64,000 nucleotides of DNA from Flavobacterium terrisoli (GTDB lineage Bacteria; Bacteroidota; Bacteroidia; Flavobacteriales; Flavobacteriaceae), in NCBI RefSeq assembly GCF_030167905.1, contig NZ_JARGNA010000001.1, forward strand, positions 62,001 through 126,000, written 5' to 3'. Below, in pieces: positions 27,173 through 35,283 of the stretch. The first letter of the stretch is position 1; each line of letters opens with the position of its first letter. The notes beneath the pieces were generated by a model. That model was not told the origin of the DNA. It ran no database searches and saw only the letters and a program-made list of their open reading frames with translations. The position numbers and the translations under genes were made by a program.

Positions 27173-28406
27173 ATTTTTTGAGTACTTGTATAACGGTTCC
27201 TAATAATACATTGGCACCAATCGCCAAATCTTCATACGAAGCATATTCCAGCGGATTGTGGCTGATGCCGTCTTTGCAGCGCACGAATATCATTCCGTAA
27301 TCACAGGCATAAGACAACGCCAATGCATCATGGAAAGGTCCGCTCATCAGTTCGATTTCATCCAATTGTAGTTTTTGACATTCGTTGTGAATGATTTCCT
27401 TAATCCAGTCGGCACAATATCTTGGATCACTTTTGGTGTCTTCGGAGATTTCGTAAGTCAGTTTATGTTTGGCACAAATTGATTCAATTCTATCGCGAAG
27501 CTGTTTCTCGTAACGGTTTCTTCGTTCCAAATCGATGTCGCGCAAATCAACGGTAAACGTGACTTCTTCCGGAATAATATTTCTGGATGCCGGAAAAATT
27601 TGCAGCGTTCCAACGGTTCCCACAGTTGGATTTCCAGGAACCTGCGTCGCAATTTCATTGACCGCTACAATAATTTCGGCTGCGCCAACTAACGCATCTT
27701 TACGAATCGGCATTGGTACGGAACCGGTGTGTCCGGCCATTCCTTTGAGTTTGACTGTCCACCACAATGGTCCCGAAATTCCGGAAACCACTCCGATAGG
27801 TTTGTGTGCCAAATCTAAAATCGGGCCTTGTTCGATATGGAGTTCCAAAAAGCAAAAAATGCTTCCGGGTTTGTATTCGGATTCCTTGAATTTGGTAATA
27901 TCACACCCAAAATCCTTTAAGGCTTGTCCGCGAGTAATTCCGTCCTTATCGGCGCGTTCCAACTCGCCTTCTTCCAGTTTTCCCAGAATGCCGCGTGAAC
28001 CAAATAAGCCTTTGTTAAAACGCCAGCCTTCTTCATCGGCAAACGAAATGACTTCTATACTTCGTTCGGGAACGATGCCATTATCGTGTAAAGTTTTAAC
28101 AACTTCAATCGCACACAACACGCCTGCTACGCCGTCAAAACGTCCGCCATACGGTTGCGAATCGAGATGCGAACCCATCATCAAAACGGGTAGATCGGGA
28201 TTTTTGCCTTCGAGCCTTCCGATAAGGTTTCCGAAGTTATCGATGCGAACCGACATGCCGGCTTCCTTCATCCAGGAACCGGCGATTTCAAAACCTTGTT
28301 TTTCCAACTCGGTATGCGCAGGACGACAGGTTCCGGTTTCACCGATTTTGCCTATTTCAGACATGGCTTCAAAATGGCTTTGAAGTCGAGTTCTGTTTAT
28401 ATTCAT
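27171..28406 (-). CDS. Zn-dependent amidohydrolase, M20/HyuC type (beta-ureidopropionase or N-carbamoyl-amino acid hydrolase)
   Basis: 411 residues, the usual length of the HyuC/allantoate amidohydrolase branch of peptidase family M20. Metal-binding residues are visible: MGSHLDSQPYGGRFDG (His and Asp), FADEEGWRF (Glu-Glu) and LELHIEQGPIL (His). It removes the carbamoyl group from N-carbamoyl-beta-alanine or similar, releasing CO2 and ammonia in the cytoplasm. Within this cluster it is the natural final amidohydrolase after dihydropyrimidinase, but a nitrilase-type enzyme at 31428 competes for that role. The first 40 codons are duplicated upstream at 28494-28614. Last gene of the cluster, with a terminator at 27061. 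Confidence 0.85.
   Translation of the reverse strand: MNINRTRLQSHFEAMSEIGKIGETGTCRPAHTELEKQGFEIAGSWMKEAGMSVRIDNFGNLIGRLEGKNPDLPVLMMGSHLDSQPYGGRFDGVAGVLCAIEVVKTLHDNGIVPERSIEVISFADEEGWRFNKGLFGSRGILGKLEEGELERADKDGITRGQALKDFGCDITKFKESEYKPGSIFCFLELHIEQGPILDLAHKPIGVVSGISGPLWWTVKLKGMAGHTGSVPMPIRKDALVGAAEIIVAVNEIATQVPGNPTVGTVGTLQIFPASRNIIPEEVTFTVDLRDIDLERRNRYEKQLRDRIESICAKHKLTYEISEDTKSDPRYCADWIKEIIHNECQKLQLDEIELMSGPFHDALALSYACDYGMIFVRCKDGISHNPLEYASYEDLAIGANVLLGTVIQVLKK
28270..28390 (-). repeat. 121-bp direct repeat, copy inside the HyuC-type gene
   Basis: Identical base for base to 28494-28614 (offset 224). It covers codons 6 to about 45 of the intact gene. Confidence 0.95.
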
Positions 28407-28436
28407 TTTATTATAGTTCTTTAGTTTTATTTATTG

Positions 28437-28475
28437 ACGAACTAAAGTTCGTATACCTGACTGCCACTGGCAGTC
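28437..28475. repeat. Pair of adjacent palindromes (REP-like)
   Basis: ACGAACTAAAGTTCGT (7-base arms) at 28437-28452 and GACTGCCACTGGCAGTC (8-base arms around one base) at 28459-28475. They lie between the two copies of the 121-bp repeat. Neither is followed by a T run, so they do not look like simple terminators. Confidence 0.7.
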
Positions 28476-28630
28476 CTCCTCTTAATCTCAAATATCCAGG
28501 AACCGGCGATTTCAAAACCTTGTTTTTCCAACTCGGTATGCGCAGGACGACAGGTTCCGGTTTCACCGATTTTGCCTATTTCAGACATGGCTTCAAAATG
28601 GCTTTGAAGTCGAGAAGAATTTATTTTCAT
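28442..28630 (-). pseudogene. Truncated duplicate of the HyuC-type N-terminus
   Basis: A 62-codon frame begins MKINSSRLQSH, follows the intact gene exactly from SRLQSHFEAMSEIG to EIAGSW, then runs into unrelated sequence ending QVYEL at the palindromes. It keeps a start codon and lies between PreA and the intact gene, so it may still be translated, but it lacks every catalytic residue. It looks like the remains of a local duplication, or of the original 5' end displaced by an inserted palindromic element. Confidence 0.85.
28494..28614 (-). repeat. 121-bp direct repeat, upstream copy
   Basis: Exact copy of 28270-28390. Identity ends abruptly at both sides, although the start-codon regions (ATGAAAATAAA and ATGAATATAAA) remain similar. 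Confidence 0.95.
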
Positions 28631-28725
28631 CTATTTTGAATTATAAATTATAAATTATAAATGAAAAATAGCATCGGAATTAAAACCCAATTTAAAATTC
28701 AACATTTAAAATTTAAAATAATTTT
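28631..28725 (-). repeat. AT-rich junction repeat, copy 1
   Basis: Built from TTGAATTATAAATTATAAAT at one end and TTTAAAATTCAACATTTAAA at the other. The same two blocks, in the same order, occur at 32301-32384 and around 36645-36818. Confidence 0.6.
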
Positions 28726-29994
28726 TTAGTGGTCGTTTAACGGTCTGCCTTCTCTTTGCCAGTCTTTCCAGTTCACGTATTCCGGTGCCACGCGGTGGAC
28801 TTCCATCGTGATACATTCGTCAACCGGGCAAACCAATTTGCACAAATTACAGCCTACACATTCTTCTTCTTTGACAGTGTAATTGTTGTAAGGAACACCT
28901 CTTTCGATGTTGATGGATTGGTGCGATGTGTCTTCGCAGGCGATGTAACACAAACCACAGTGGATGCATTTGTCCTGATCGATTTTGGCGATATGATGGT
29001 AATTGATATCCAAATCTTCCCAATGCGTTATTTTCTCTACTGATTTACCAATGAAATCAGTCGTTTTCTGATAGCCTTTTTCATCCATCCAGTTGTTTAA
29101 ACCTTCGCACATGTCTTCCACAATTCGGAAACCGTGCGTCATCGCAGCGGTACAAACTTGTACAGAAGTTGCTCCTAACAACATGAATTCGACTGCATCT
29201 TTCCAGGTACTCACACCACCAATTCCGGAGATTGGCACTTTATTGGTTACCTCATCTTGGGCAATTGTAGTCAGCATTTTTAACGCAATCGGTTTCACGG
29301 CCGGACCGCAATACCCTCCAAAAACACTTTTCCCGGCTACATATGGATTCGGCACCAAAGTATCCAAATCAATTCCGGTGACACTTTGAATCGTGTTGAT
29401 TAAACTCAACGCACTCGTTCCACCTTCTACTGCAGCTCTTCCTGTTGGAACAACAGAATGCACATTGGGCGTAAGCTTGGTAATTACGGGAATCGTTGCT
29501 TTTTCCATAACCCATTCGACTACCATTTTGGCAATTTCAGGATCTTGTCCGACGGCGGCTCCCATGCCTCTTTCAGTCATTCCGTGTGGGCAGCCAAAGT
29601 TGAGTTCAAATCCCATCGCTCCGGCATCTTCACATTTCATGATGAGCTCGTGCCAAGATTTGCGGTCATTGTCCGCCATCAGCGAAACAATCATCGCTCT
29701 ATCCGGGAACATTTTTACAACTTGGGTGATTTCTTTTAGGTTGATATCCAAAGGTCGGTCACTGATTAATTCGATGTTGTTGAATCCCATGATGCGCTTT
29801 CTTCCATATTCCACAGAGGAATAACGGGAGGAAACATTCTTTACCTGTGAACCTAGAGTTTTCCAAACGACACCGCCCCAGCCGGCTTCAAAAGCACGGA
29901 CAACGTTGATTAATTTATCGGTTGGCGGCGCACTGGCAAGCCAGAATGGATTCGGTGATTTTATGCCTAAAAAATCGGTTGATATATCTGCCAT
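28726..29994 (-). CDS. preA: NAD-dependent dihydropyrimidine dehydrogenase subunit PreA
   Basis: 422 residues. An N-terminal dihydroorotate-dehydrogenase-like FMN barrel (about 1-310) carries GCPHGMTERGMGAAVGQ near residue 130 with the catalytic Cys. Two C-terminal [4Fe-4S] motifs follow: CIHCGLCYIAC and CVGCNLCKLVCPVDEC. PreA with PreT reduces uracil and thymine to their 5,6-dihydro forms using NADH, the first step of reductive pyrimidine degradation. It starts 4 bases after the PreT stop, fitting a stoichiometric complex. It is a close match in order and length to the Escherichia coli PreA. Confidence 0.95.
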   Translation of the reverse strand: MADISTDFLGIKSPNPFWLASAPPTDKLINVVRAFEAGWGGVVWKTLGSQVKNVSSRYSSVEYGRKRIMGFNNIELISDRPLDINLKEITQVVKMFPDRAMIVSLMADNDRKSWHELIMKCEDAGAMGFELNFGCPHGMTERGMGAAVGQDPEIAKMVVEWVMEKATIPVITKLTPNVHSVVPTGRAAVEGGTSALSLINTIQSVTGIDLDTLVPNPYVAGKSVFGGYCGPAVKPIALKMLTTIAQDEVTNKVPISGIGGVSTWKDAVEFMLLGATSVQVCTAAMTHGFRIVEDMCEGLNNWMDEKGYQKTTDFIGKSVEKITHWEDLDINYHHIAKIDQDKCIHCGLCYIACEDTSHQSINIERGVPYNNYTVKEEECVGCNLCKLVCPVDECITMEVHRVAPEYVNWKDWQREGRPLNDH

Positions 29995-29998
29995 AATC

Positions 29999-31384
29999 TT
30001 AATTATTGAAGGTTGGTTTTAATTCGGATTCGATGATGTAATCCGGACTGATGATGTATTTTAAAATAGCGGCTGCTCCGTCTTTTCCGGCCTGAACGGC
30101 ATCGACAACTTCTCGCCCACCGTTGACACAATCGCCACCGGCGAAAACTCCGGCTATTTTAGCTGCTGATTTTCCGCTCACTGAAATTTTGCCATTGTTA
30201 TTTTCGATATTATTGTCATTGACTAAAGATTGGAAAGGCATTTGCCCTGCTGCTTTAATCACCATATCCACATCCAACGTAAACGTTTCTCCGGAAACTA
30301 CCGGACTTCTTCTACCACTGGCATCAGGTTCGCCGAGTTTCATTACATCGCAAATGAGTTGAGATACTTTGCCATTATCGCCTTTGATTTCTTTTGGAGC
30401 AGCTAACCAGATTACTTTACAACCATCCAATTTGGCGATGTCCAATTCTTTTTCGGTACACGGCATTTCAGCCTGCGTTCTTCGGTACACCAAAGTCACA
30501 TCGGAAGCGCCTAATCTTTTGGCTTGTGTTGCCGCATCAATCGCTGTCATTCCCATGCCGATTACGGCTACTTTATCGCCTACGGCAATTTTGGAATAAT
30601 CGTTATCGCGTAATTCGTAAATGAATTTGATGGCATCTTCCACGCCTTGCAAATGTTCGCCTTCAATATCCAATTGACGCGCCATTCCAACTCCGAACGC
30701 CATATACACGGCGTCATAGTTTTGTTGCAAATATTCTAACGTAACATCTTTGCCAAATTCCTGATTGTATTTGATATCAATGCCACCGATAGATGTGATA
30801 TAATTTACCTCATCTTCGCAGAACTCCGGTGTCACTTTATAGGCTGCAATGCCGTAGGTCATCAAACCGCCGCCTTTACTTTCTTTTTCATAAATGGTCA
30901 CATCTATTCCTTCGCGGCTCAAGGTATGTGCACAACTCAATCCCGCAGGACCGGCGCCAACGATGGCTACTTTTTTACCTTTCGAAGGTTTTCTTTCGAA
31001 TAATTGCCAGTTGTTTTCCATCGCTTTTTCGGTTGAATAGCGTTGGAGTTTGGCAATATTGATTGGTGTTTCGTGCATTAAATTATAGACACAAGCACCT
31101 TCACACAATTTCTCTACCGGACAGACTTTGCTGCAACCGGCACCCATAATATTGGAAGAAAAAATAGTATGTGCCGAACCTTTGAGGTTATCGGTGGTGA
31201 TTTGTCTAATGAATTTTGGGACGTTGATAGACGTTGGACACGACTTCATACAAGGCGGATCGTAACAGAACAGGCAACGGTTGGCTTCCACCAAAGCAGA
31301 ATCTCTGGTTTCAAACGGCGGATGAATATCGGTGAAATTTTCCTGGTATTCGGCCGGAGTTAATCGGTTATTTTTTATGCTCAT
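29999..31384 (-). CDS. preT: NAD-dependent dihydropyrimidine dehydrogenase subunit PreT
   Basis: 461 residues. An N-terminal Cys-rich region (CLFCYDPPCMKSCP) binds Fe-S clusters, then there is a glutamate-synthase small-subunit-type flavoprotein: an FAD-binding GxGxxG in VAIVGAGPAGLSCA near residue 140 and an NAD-binding motif in VAVIGMGMTAIDAA near residue 268. PreT passes electrons from NADH to PreA. It lies between the nitrilase-type gene (44-base gap) and PreA (4-base gap). Confidence 0.93.
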   Translation of the reverse strand: MSIKNNRLTPAEYQENFTDIHPPFETRDSALVEANRCLFCYDPPCMKSCPTSINVPKFIRQITTDNLKGSAHTIFSSNIMGAGCSKVCPVEKLCEGACVYNLMHETPINIAKLQRYSTEKAMENNWQLFERKPSKGKKVAIVGAGPAGLSCAHTLSREGIDVTIYEKESKGGGLMTYGIAAYKVTPEFCEDEVNYITSIGGIDIKYNQEFGKDVTLEYLQQNYDAVYMAFGVGMARQLDIEGEHLQGVEDAIKFIYELRDNDYSKIAVGDKVAVIGMGMTAIDAATQAKRLGASDVTLVYRRTQAEMPCTEKELDIAKLDGCKVIWLAAPKEIKGDNGKVSQLICDVMKLGEPDASGRRSPVVSGETFTLDVDMVIKAAGQMPFQSLVNDNNIENNNGKISVSGKSAAKIAGVFAGGDCVNGGREVVDAVQAGKDGAAAILKYIISPDYIIESELKPTFNN

Positions 31385-31427
31385 ATTTTGGTTGGGTTAA
31401 TTATCTTAATTATATCTTTTTGGTTCA

Positions 31428-32294
31428 TTAAGGCGCAGTTATTTCGCCATAGGTTTCAGGTCTTCGGTCTCTGTAAAATTGCCATTTGCCACGGATTTGT
31501 TCGATTAAGTCCAAATCGAATTCGGCTACCAACAACTCATCTTTATCTTCGGAAGCACAGGCGAAAATTTCGCCTAGCGGATTGACGAAATAAGACGTTC
31601 CGTAAAAACGTCCGAGGTTCCATGGTTTTTCAATTCCGACACGGTTGATACAACCCATGAAATAGCCATTGGCTACGGCATGCGCCGGTTGTTCGAGTTT
31701 CCATAAATATTGGGATTGCCCAACGGTTGTCGCAGACGGATTGTACACGATTTCAGCTCCGTTCAAACCAAGACATCTGGCACCATCAGGGAAATGACGG
31801 TCGTAGCAAATGTAAACACCGACTTTCGCATATTTTGTTTGAAAAACAGGATAGCCTAAGTTGCCCGGTTTGAAGAAATATTTTTCCCAAAAACCACCCG
31901 TTTGCGGAATGTGATTTTTACGGTATTTGCCCAAATAAGTCCCATCGGCATCAATGACAGCAGCAGTGTTGTACAACACGCCGGCTTGGTCTTTTTCATA
32001 CACCGGAACGATGATAACCATGTCATACTTTTTGGCATACACTTGCATTCTTTCGGTCGTTGGACCAGGAACACTTTCTGCCGAAGCATACCAAGCGCTG
32101 TCTTGTCCCGGACAGAAATACGGCGTGTTGAAAATTTCCTGAAAACACAAAATCTGAACACCTTGACGACCCGCTTCTTCAATATACGGAATATGCTTTT
32201 GCAGCATCGCTTCCATGATTTCGGGAATTGTGCCTTCGCCTTCCGTTTTGGCCAAACTCAATTGGATTAAACCCGATTTTACTATTCTTGCCAT
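31428..32294 (-). CDS. Nitrilase-superfamily amidohydrolase, candidate beta-ureidopropionase
   Basis: 288 residues. The Glu-Lys-Cys triad of carbon-nitrogen hydrolases is visible: Glu in LCFQEIFNTPYF, Lys in KYRKNHIPQT and Cys in YICYDRHFPDGAR. Beta-ureidopropionase and N-carbamoyl-D-amino acid hydrolases in this superfamily split N-carbamoyl-beta-alanine to beta-alanine, CO2 and ammonia. Position between dihydropyrimidinase and PreT/PreA supports this role. The second candidate for the same step is the M20-type gene at 27171; which one is the main enzyme cannot be told from sequence. An AT-rich repeat separates it from dihydropyrimidinase. Confidence 0.88.
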   Translation of the reverse strand: MARIVKSGLIQLSLAKTEGEGTIPEIMEAMLQKHIPYIEEAGRQGVQILCFQEIFNTPYFCPGQDSAWYASAESVPGPTTERMQVYAKKYDMVIIVPVYEKDQAGVLYNTAAVIDADGTYLGKYRKNHIPQTGGFWEKYFFKPGNLGYPVFQTKYAKVGVYICYDRHFPDGARCLGLNGAEIVYNPSATTVGQSQYLWKLEQPAHAVANGYFMGCINRVGIEKPWNLGRFYGTSYFVNPLGEIFACASEDKDELLVAEFDLDLIEQIRGKWQFYRDRRPETYGEITAP

Positions 32295-32300
32295 AGCTTT

Positions 32301-32384
32301 TTTATTATTTTGAATTATAAATTATAAATTTTGAATTATGGCTTTTCATTTAAAATTCAACATTTATAATTTAAAATAATTTAA
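32301..32384 (-). repeat. AT-rich junction repeat, copy 2
   Basis: Contains TTGAATTATAAATTATAAAT and TTTAAAATTCAACATTTATA, shared with 28631-28725 and 36645-36818. It fills the gap between dihydropyrimidinase and the nitrilase-type gene. Confidence 0.6.
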
Positions 32385-33763
32385 ATCTTTCCTTGTACTT
32401 TATTTCGTTTTACAAACTGACCGTAGCCTTTTTGTACTTTACATTCATTATTGTCAATAACCACTGTGCCGCGAAGCAGAACGGTTTTTACTTTCCCTTT
32501 CAATTCCCAACCTTCATAACCGCTGTAATCCACATTCATATGATGCGTTTTGGCGGAAAGCGTGTGTTTTTCATTGGCGTCAATCAGAATAATATCGGCA
32601 TCGCTGCCTACGGCTATGGTTCCTTTTTTCGGGAACATACCGAAGATTTTTGCCGGATTGGTACAAGCTACTTCGACGTATTTATTCAAGGTGATTCTGC
32701 CTTTGTTTACGCCTTCGCTGAAGAGTAATTCCATACGGTTTTCGATTGCGGGATGGCCATTCGGGATTTTGGAAAAATCATCTTTCCCCATTAATTTTTG
32801 TTCCCACATAAACGGGCAATGGTCGGTTGCCACGACCTGCACCATTCCCTGATTGATTCCGGCCCAAAGGGTTTCCTGATCTTTCTTTTCACGCAATGGA
32901 GGCGACATTACCCATTTGGCACCTTCAAAATTTTGCTCATACAAACTGGCATCCAACAACAAATACTGGATACAGGTTTCTACAAACACATTTTGGTTTC
33001 TTCTTGTAGCATTTCGAACGGCATTTAATGCTCCCTCGCAAGTCAGGTGAACAATATAACCCGGACAGCCTGTGTAATTGATCATATCTACAAAACGTTC
33101 GCTGGCTTCAGCTTCGGTAACCTCGGGTTGTGATAAATAATGATAAAGTGGAGACATTTTTCCTTCTTCTTTATGTTTTTGGATTAGGTAATCAATCATA
33201 TCGCCGTTGGTTGCGTGAACATTAATCAATCCTCCGTGTTTTTTAACTTCTTCCTGAAGGCCAATCATTTGACGGTCATCAATCATCAGCGCGCCTTTGT
33301 ACGCCATGAAAGTTTTGAAAGACGTGATGCCTTCGACTTCAATAAAATGCTGAATTTCTTTTTTGGTTTCGTCATTGAAATCGGTCACCGCCATGTGGAA
33401 ACTGTAATCGCCCACCGCATTGTTATCACTTCTGCCTTTCCATTCCTGTAGGGCAGATTGCAGGCTTTTGCCTTGCGTTTGCAGGATGAAATCTATCACA
33501 GTGGTCGTTCCGCCATATAAGGCCGCACGAGTTCCGGTTTCGTAATTGTCGCTGGAATACGTTCCCATGAACGGCATGTCCAAATGCACGTGTGGATCTA
33601 TTCCGCCTGGCATTACCAACTTTCCTGAGGCATCAATTACTTCATCGGCCTGAACATTTAAGTTTTTACCGATAGCAGAAACCGTTTCGCCTTCAATATA
33701 TATATCAGCCACATAATCATCGGTAGCTGTTATAATTCTTCCGTTTTTAATTAAAATACTCAT
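32381..33763 (-). CDS. hydA: Dihydropyrimidinase
   Basis: 460 residues, full length for the D-hydantoinase/dihydropyrimidinase family. Motifs are complete: the metal-binding HVHL in GGIDPHVHLDMPF, the carbamylated Lys in SFKTFMAYKG, INVHATNGD, IVHLTCEGAL, and VATDHCPF with the catalytic Asp. It opens dihydrouracil to N-carbamoyl-beta-alanine (dihydrothymine to N-carbamoyl-beta-aminoisobutyrate). It starts 3 bases after the transporter stop and is followed by the candidate ureidopropionase. Confidence 0.95.
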   Translation of the reverse strand: MSILIKNGRIITATDDYVADIYIEGETVSAIGKNLNVQADEVIDASGKLVMPGGIDPHVHLDMPFMGTYSSDNYETGTRAALYGGTTTVIDFILQTQGKSLQSALQEWKGRSDNNAVGDYSFHMAVTDFNDETKKEIQHFIEVEGITSFKTFMAYKGALMIDDRQMIGLQEEVKKHGGLINVHATNGDMIDYLIQKHKEEGKMSPLYHYLSQPEVTEAEASERFVDMINYTGCPGYIVHLTCEGALNAVRNATRRNQNVFVETCIQYLLLDASLYEQNFEGAKWVMSPPLREKKDQETLWAGINQGMVQVVATDHCPFMWEQKLMGKDDFSKIPNGHPAIENRMELLFSEGVNKGRITLNKYVEVACTNPAKIFGMFPKKGTIAVGSDADIILIDANEKHTLSAKTHHMNVDYSGYEGWELKGKVKTVLLRGTVVIDNNECKVQKGYGQFVKRNKVQGKI

Positions 33764-33766
33764 AAT

Positions 33767-35224
33767 CTAATCTTGATATTTTCTCATTAATAACCAATAC
33801 ACAAAACCACTCAAAATAAAGCCGACAAACCATGCATAATTGTACAAGCCTAATAACCAAGATGGAAATAGGTCTGCCGGAAACACTTTTATTGTGGTAA
33901 AAAATCCCGGTACATTGGGTAGAATTCCAATGACTAAGGCAATGATGGCACAGAAATTAAATCCTTTTATAAAAGCATAAATCCCATCCGTTTTATACAA
34001 CTCATCAACCTGTAAAGTCTGTTTTCGGATGAAATAATAATCGACTATCATGATGCCACCAACTGGTCCGAGTAAACTCGAATAGCCTACCAACCAAGTA
34101 AAAATATAACCCGTTGGATCGGCAATCAGTTTCCAGGGAAAGATCATGATTCCGATAATTCCTGTGATATAACCACCTTTTCTGAAGTCGATTTTGGAAG
34201 GCGATAAATTGGCAAAATCATTCGCCGGACTTACTATATTCGCGGCAATATTGGTTGCTAATGTTGATATCGCCACCGCAATCATCGCAATGCTAACTAA
34301 CAATTTACTATCAAACTTTCCGGCTAAAATCACTGGATCCCAAATGGTCGTTCCGAAAACAATTGTGGTTGCCGAAGTCACTACAACCCCTACGAATGCA
34401 AACATCGTCATCGATGTTGGTAAGCCGTAAATCTGTCCTTTGATTTGGGCTTTTTGGGATGTTGCGTATCTTGTGAAATCGGGAATATTTAAAGACAATG
34501 TCGCCCAAAATCCCACCATTCCGGTCAGCGCCGGAAAGAAGAAATGGAAGAAATCAACGGAATTGGTGAATTTAGATTTGGTTTCCAAAATTGGACCCAA
34601 ACCATTTGCCGCACTAATTGCCCAGAACAGCAAAGCCAATGCGGCAACCGGTAAAAAGATGGCTTTGAACACCAATAATTTTCTTATGCTGTCTACTCCT
34701 AAATACACTACATACATATTGAGTAACCAAAACAGCAAAAAACAAATCGCCGGTCCGGTTTGCAATCCCCAGGAATCCGGGAAAACTTGTGGTAAGGTTT
34801 CAATACTTGGTATCCACAAGCGCGCCATTTGATAAATCGCAAATCCACCAATCCAGGTTTGGATTCCGAACCACCCACAAGCCACAATGGCTCTGAGGAG
34901 CGCCGGAATGTTGGCTCCTATCGTCCCGAAGCTCGCTCTCGCAAATACCGGAAATGGAATTCCATATTTAGCGCCCGCGTGACCATTTAAAATCATAGGG
35001 ATTAAAACAATGGTGTTTCCTAAAAATATGGTCAAGATTGCCTGCCACCAATTCATGCCACCTTCAATCAGCGAACTCGACAGCATATAGGTCGGAATAC
35101 AAAGACTCATACTGATCCACAGCGCAGCATAATTCCAAGTCGTCCAGCTTCTTTTTTCAGCTGGAACCGGCGCCAAGTCTTCACTATACAAAGACGTGTT
35201 TGTATGATTTTGGTTTTCGGACAT
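33767..35224 (-). CDS. NCS1-family nucleobase:cation symporter
   Basis: 485 residues with about twelve hydrophobic segments. NCS1 signature stretches are present: WNYAALWISMSLCIPTYML near residue 30, a GAKYGIPFPVFARASFG segment near residue 83, and SLNIPDFTRYA near residue 260. Members import uracil, thymine, allantoin or hydantoins with Na+ or H+. In this cluster, a uracil/thymine importer of the inner membrane is the reasonable reading. The repeat at 35238 separates it from the aminotransferase gene. Confidence 0.9.
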   Translation of the reverse strand: MSENQNHTNTSLYSEDLAPVPAEKRSWTTWNYAALWISMSLCIPTYMLSSSLIEGGMNWWQAILTIFLGNTIVLIPMILNGHAGAKYGIPFPVFARASFGTIGANIPALLRAIVACGWFGIQTWIGGFAIYQMARLWIPSIETLPQVFPDSWGLQTGPAICFLLFWLLNMYVVYLGVDSIRKLLVFKAIFLPVAALALLFWAISAANGLGPILETKSKFTNSVDFFHFFFPALTGMVGFWATLSLNIPDFTRYATSQKAQIKGQIYGLPTSMTMFAFVGVVVTSATTIVFGTTIWDPVILAGKFDSKLLVSIAMIAVAISTLATNIAANIVSPANDFANLSPSKIDFRKGGYITGIIGIMIFPWKLIADPTGYIFTWLVGYSSLLGPVGGIMIVDYYFIRKQTLQVDELYKTDGIYAFIKGFNFCAIIALVIGILPNVPGFFTTIKVFPADLFPSWLLGLYNYAWFVGFILSGFVYWLLMRKYQD

Positions 35225-35237
35225 GTTGGGTTTAGAG

Positions 35238-35282
35238 TTTTATTTCGCTGCGCGCCATACAGTTCGGCTACGCCTCGGGTTG
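35238..35282 (-). repeat. Stop-adjacent intergenic repeat, copy 2
   Basis: The minus strand starts CCCGAGGCGTAGCCGAACTG one base past the stop of the aminotransferase gene and ends GCGCAGCGAAATAAA. Related to 27131-27172 and 12491-12547. Confidence 0.65.
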
Positions 35283-35283
35283 T

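Noticed and set aside
27535..28383. A 282-codon plus-strand frame opposite the HyuC-type gene
   Set aside because: It lies entirely antisense to a gene with clear catalytic motifs; the translation has no domain pattern and no start signal, so it is a codon-bias shadow.
28437..28475. Insertion sequence ends between the duplicated HyuC segments
   Set aside because: No transposase frame or terminal inverted repeats are present; the palindromes are too close together for an IS.
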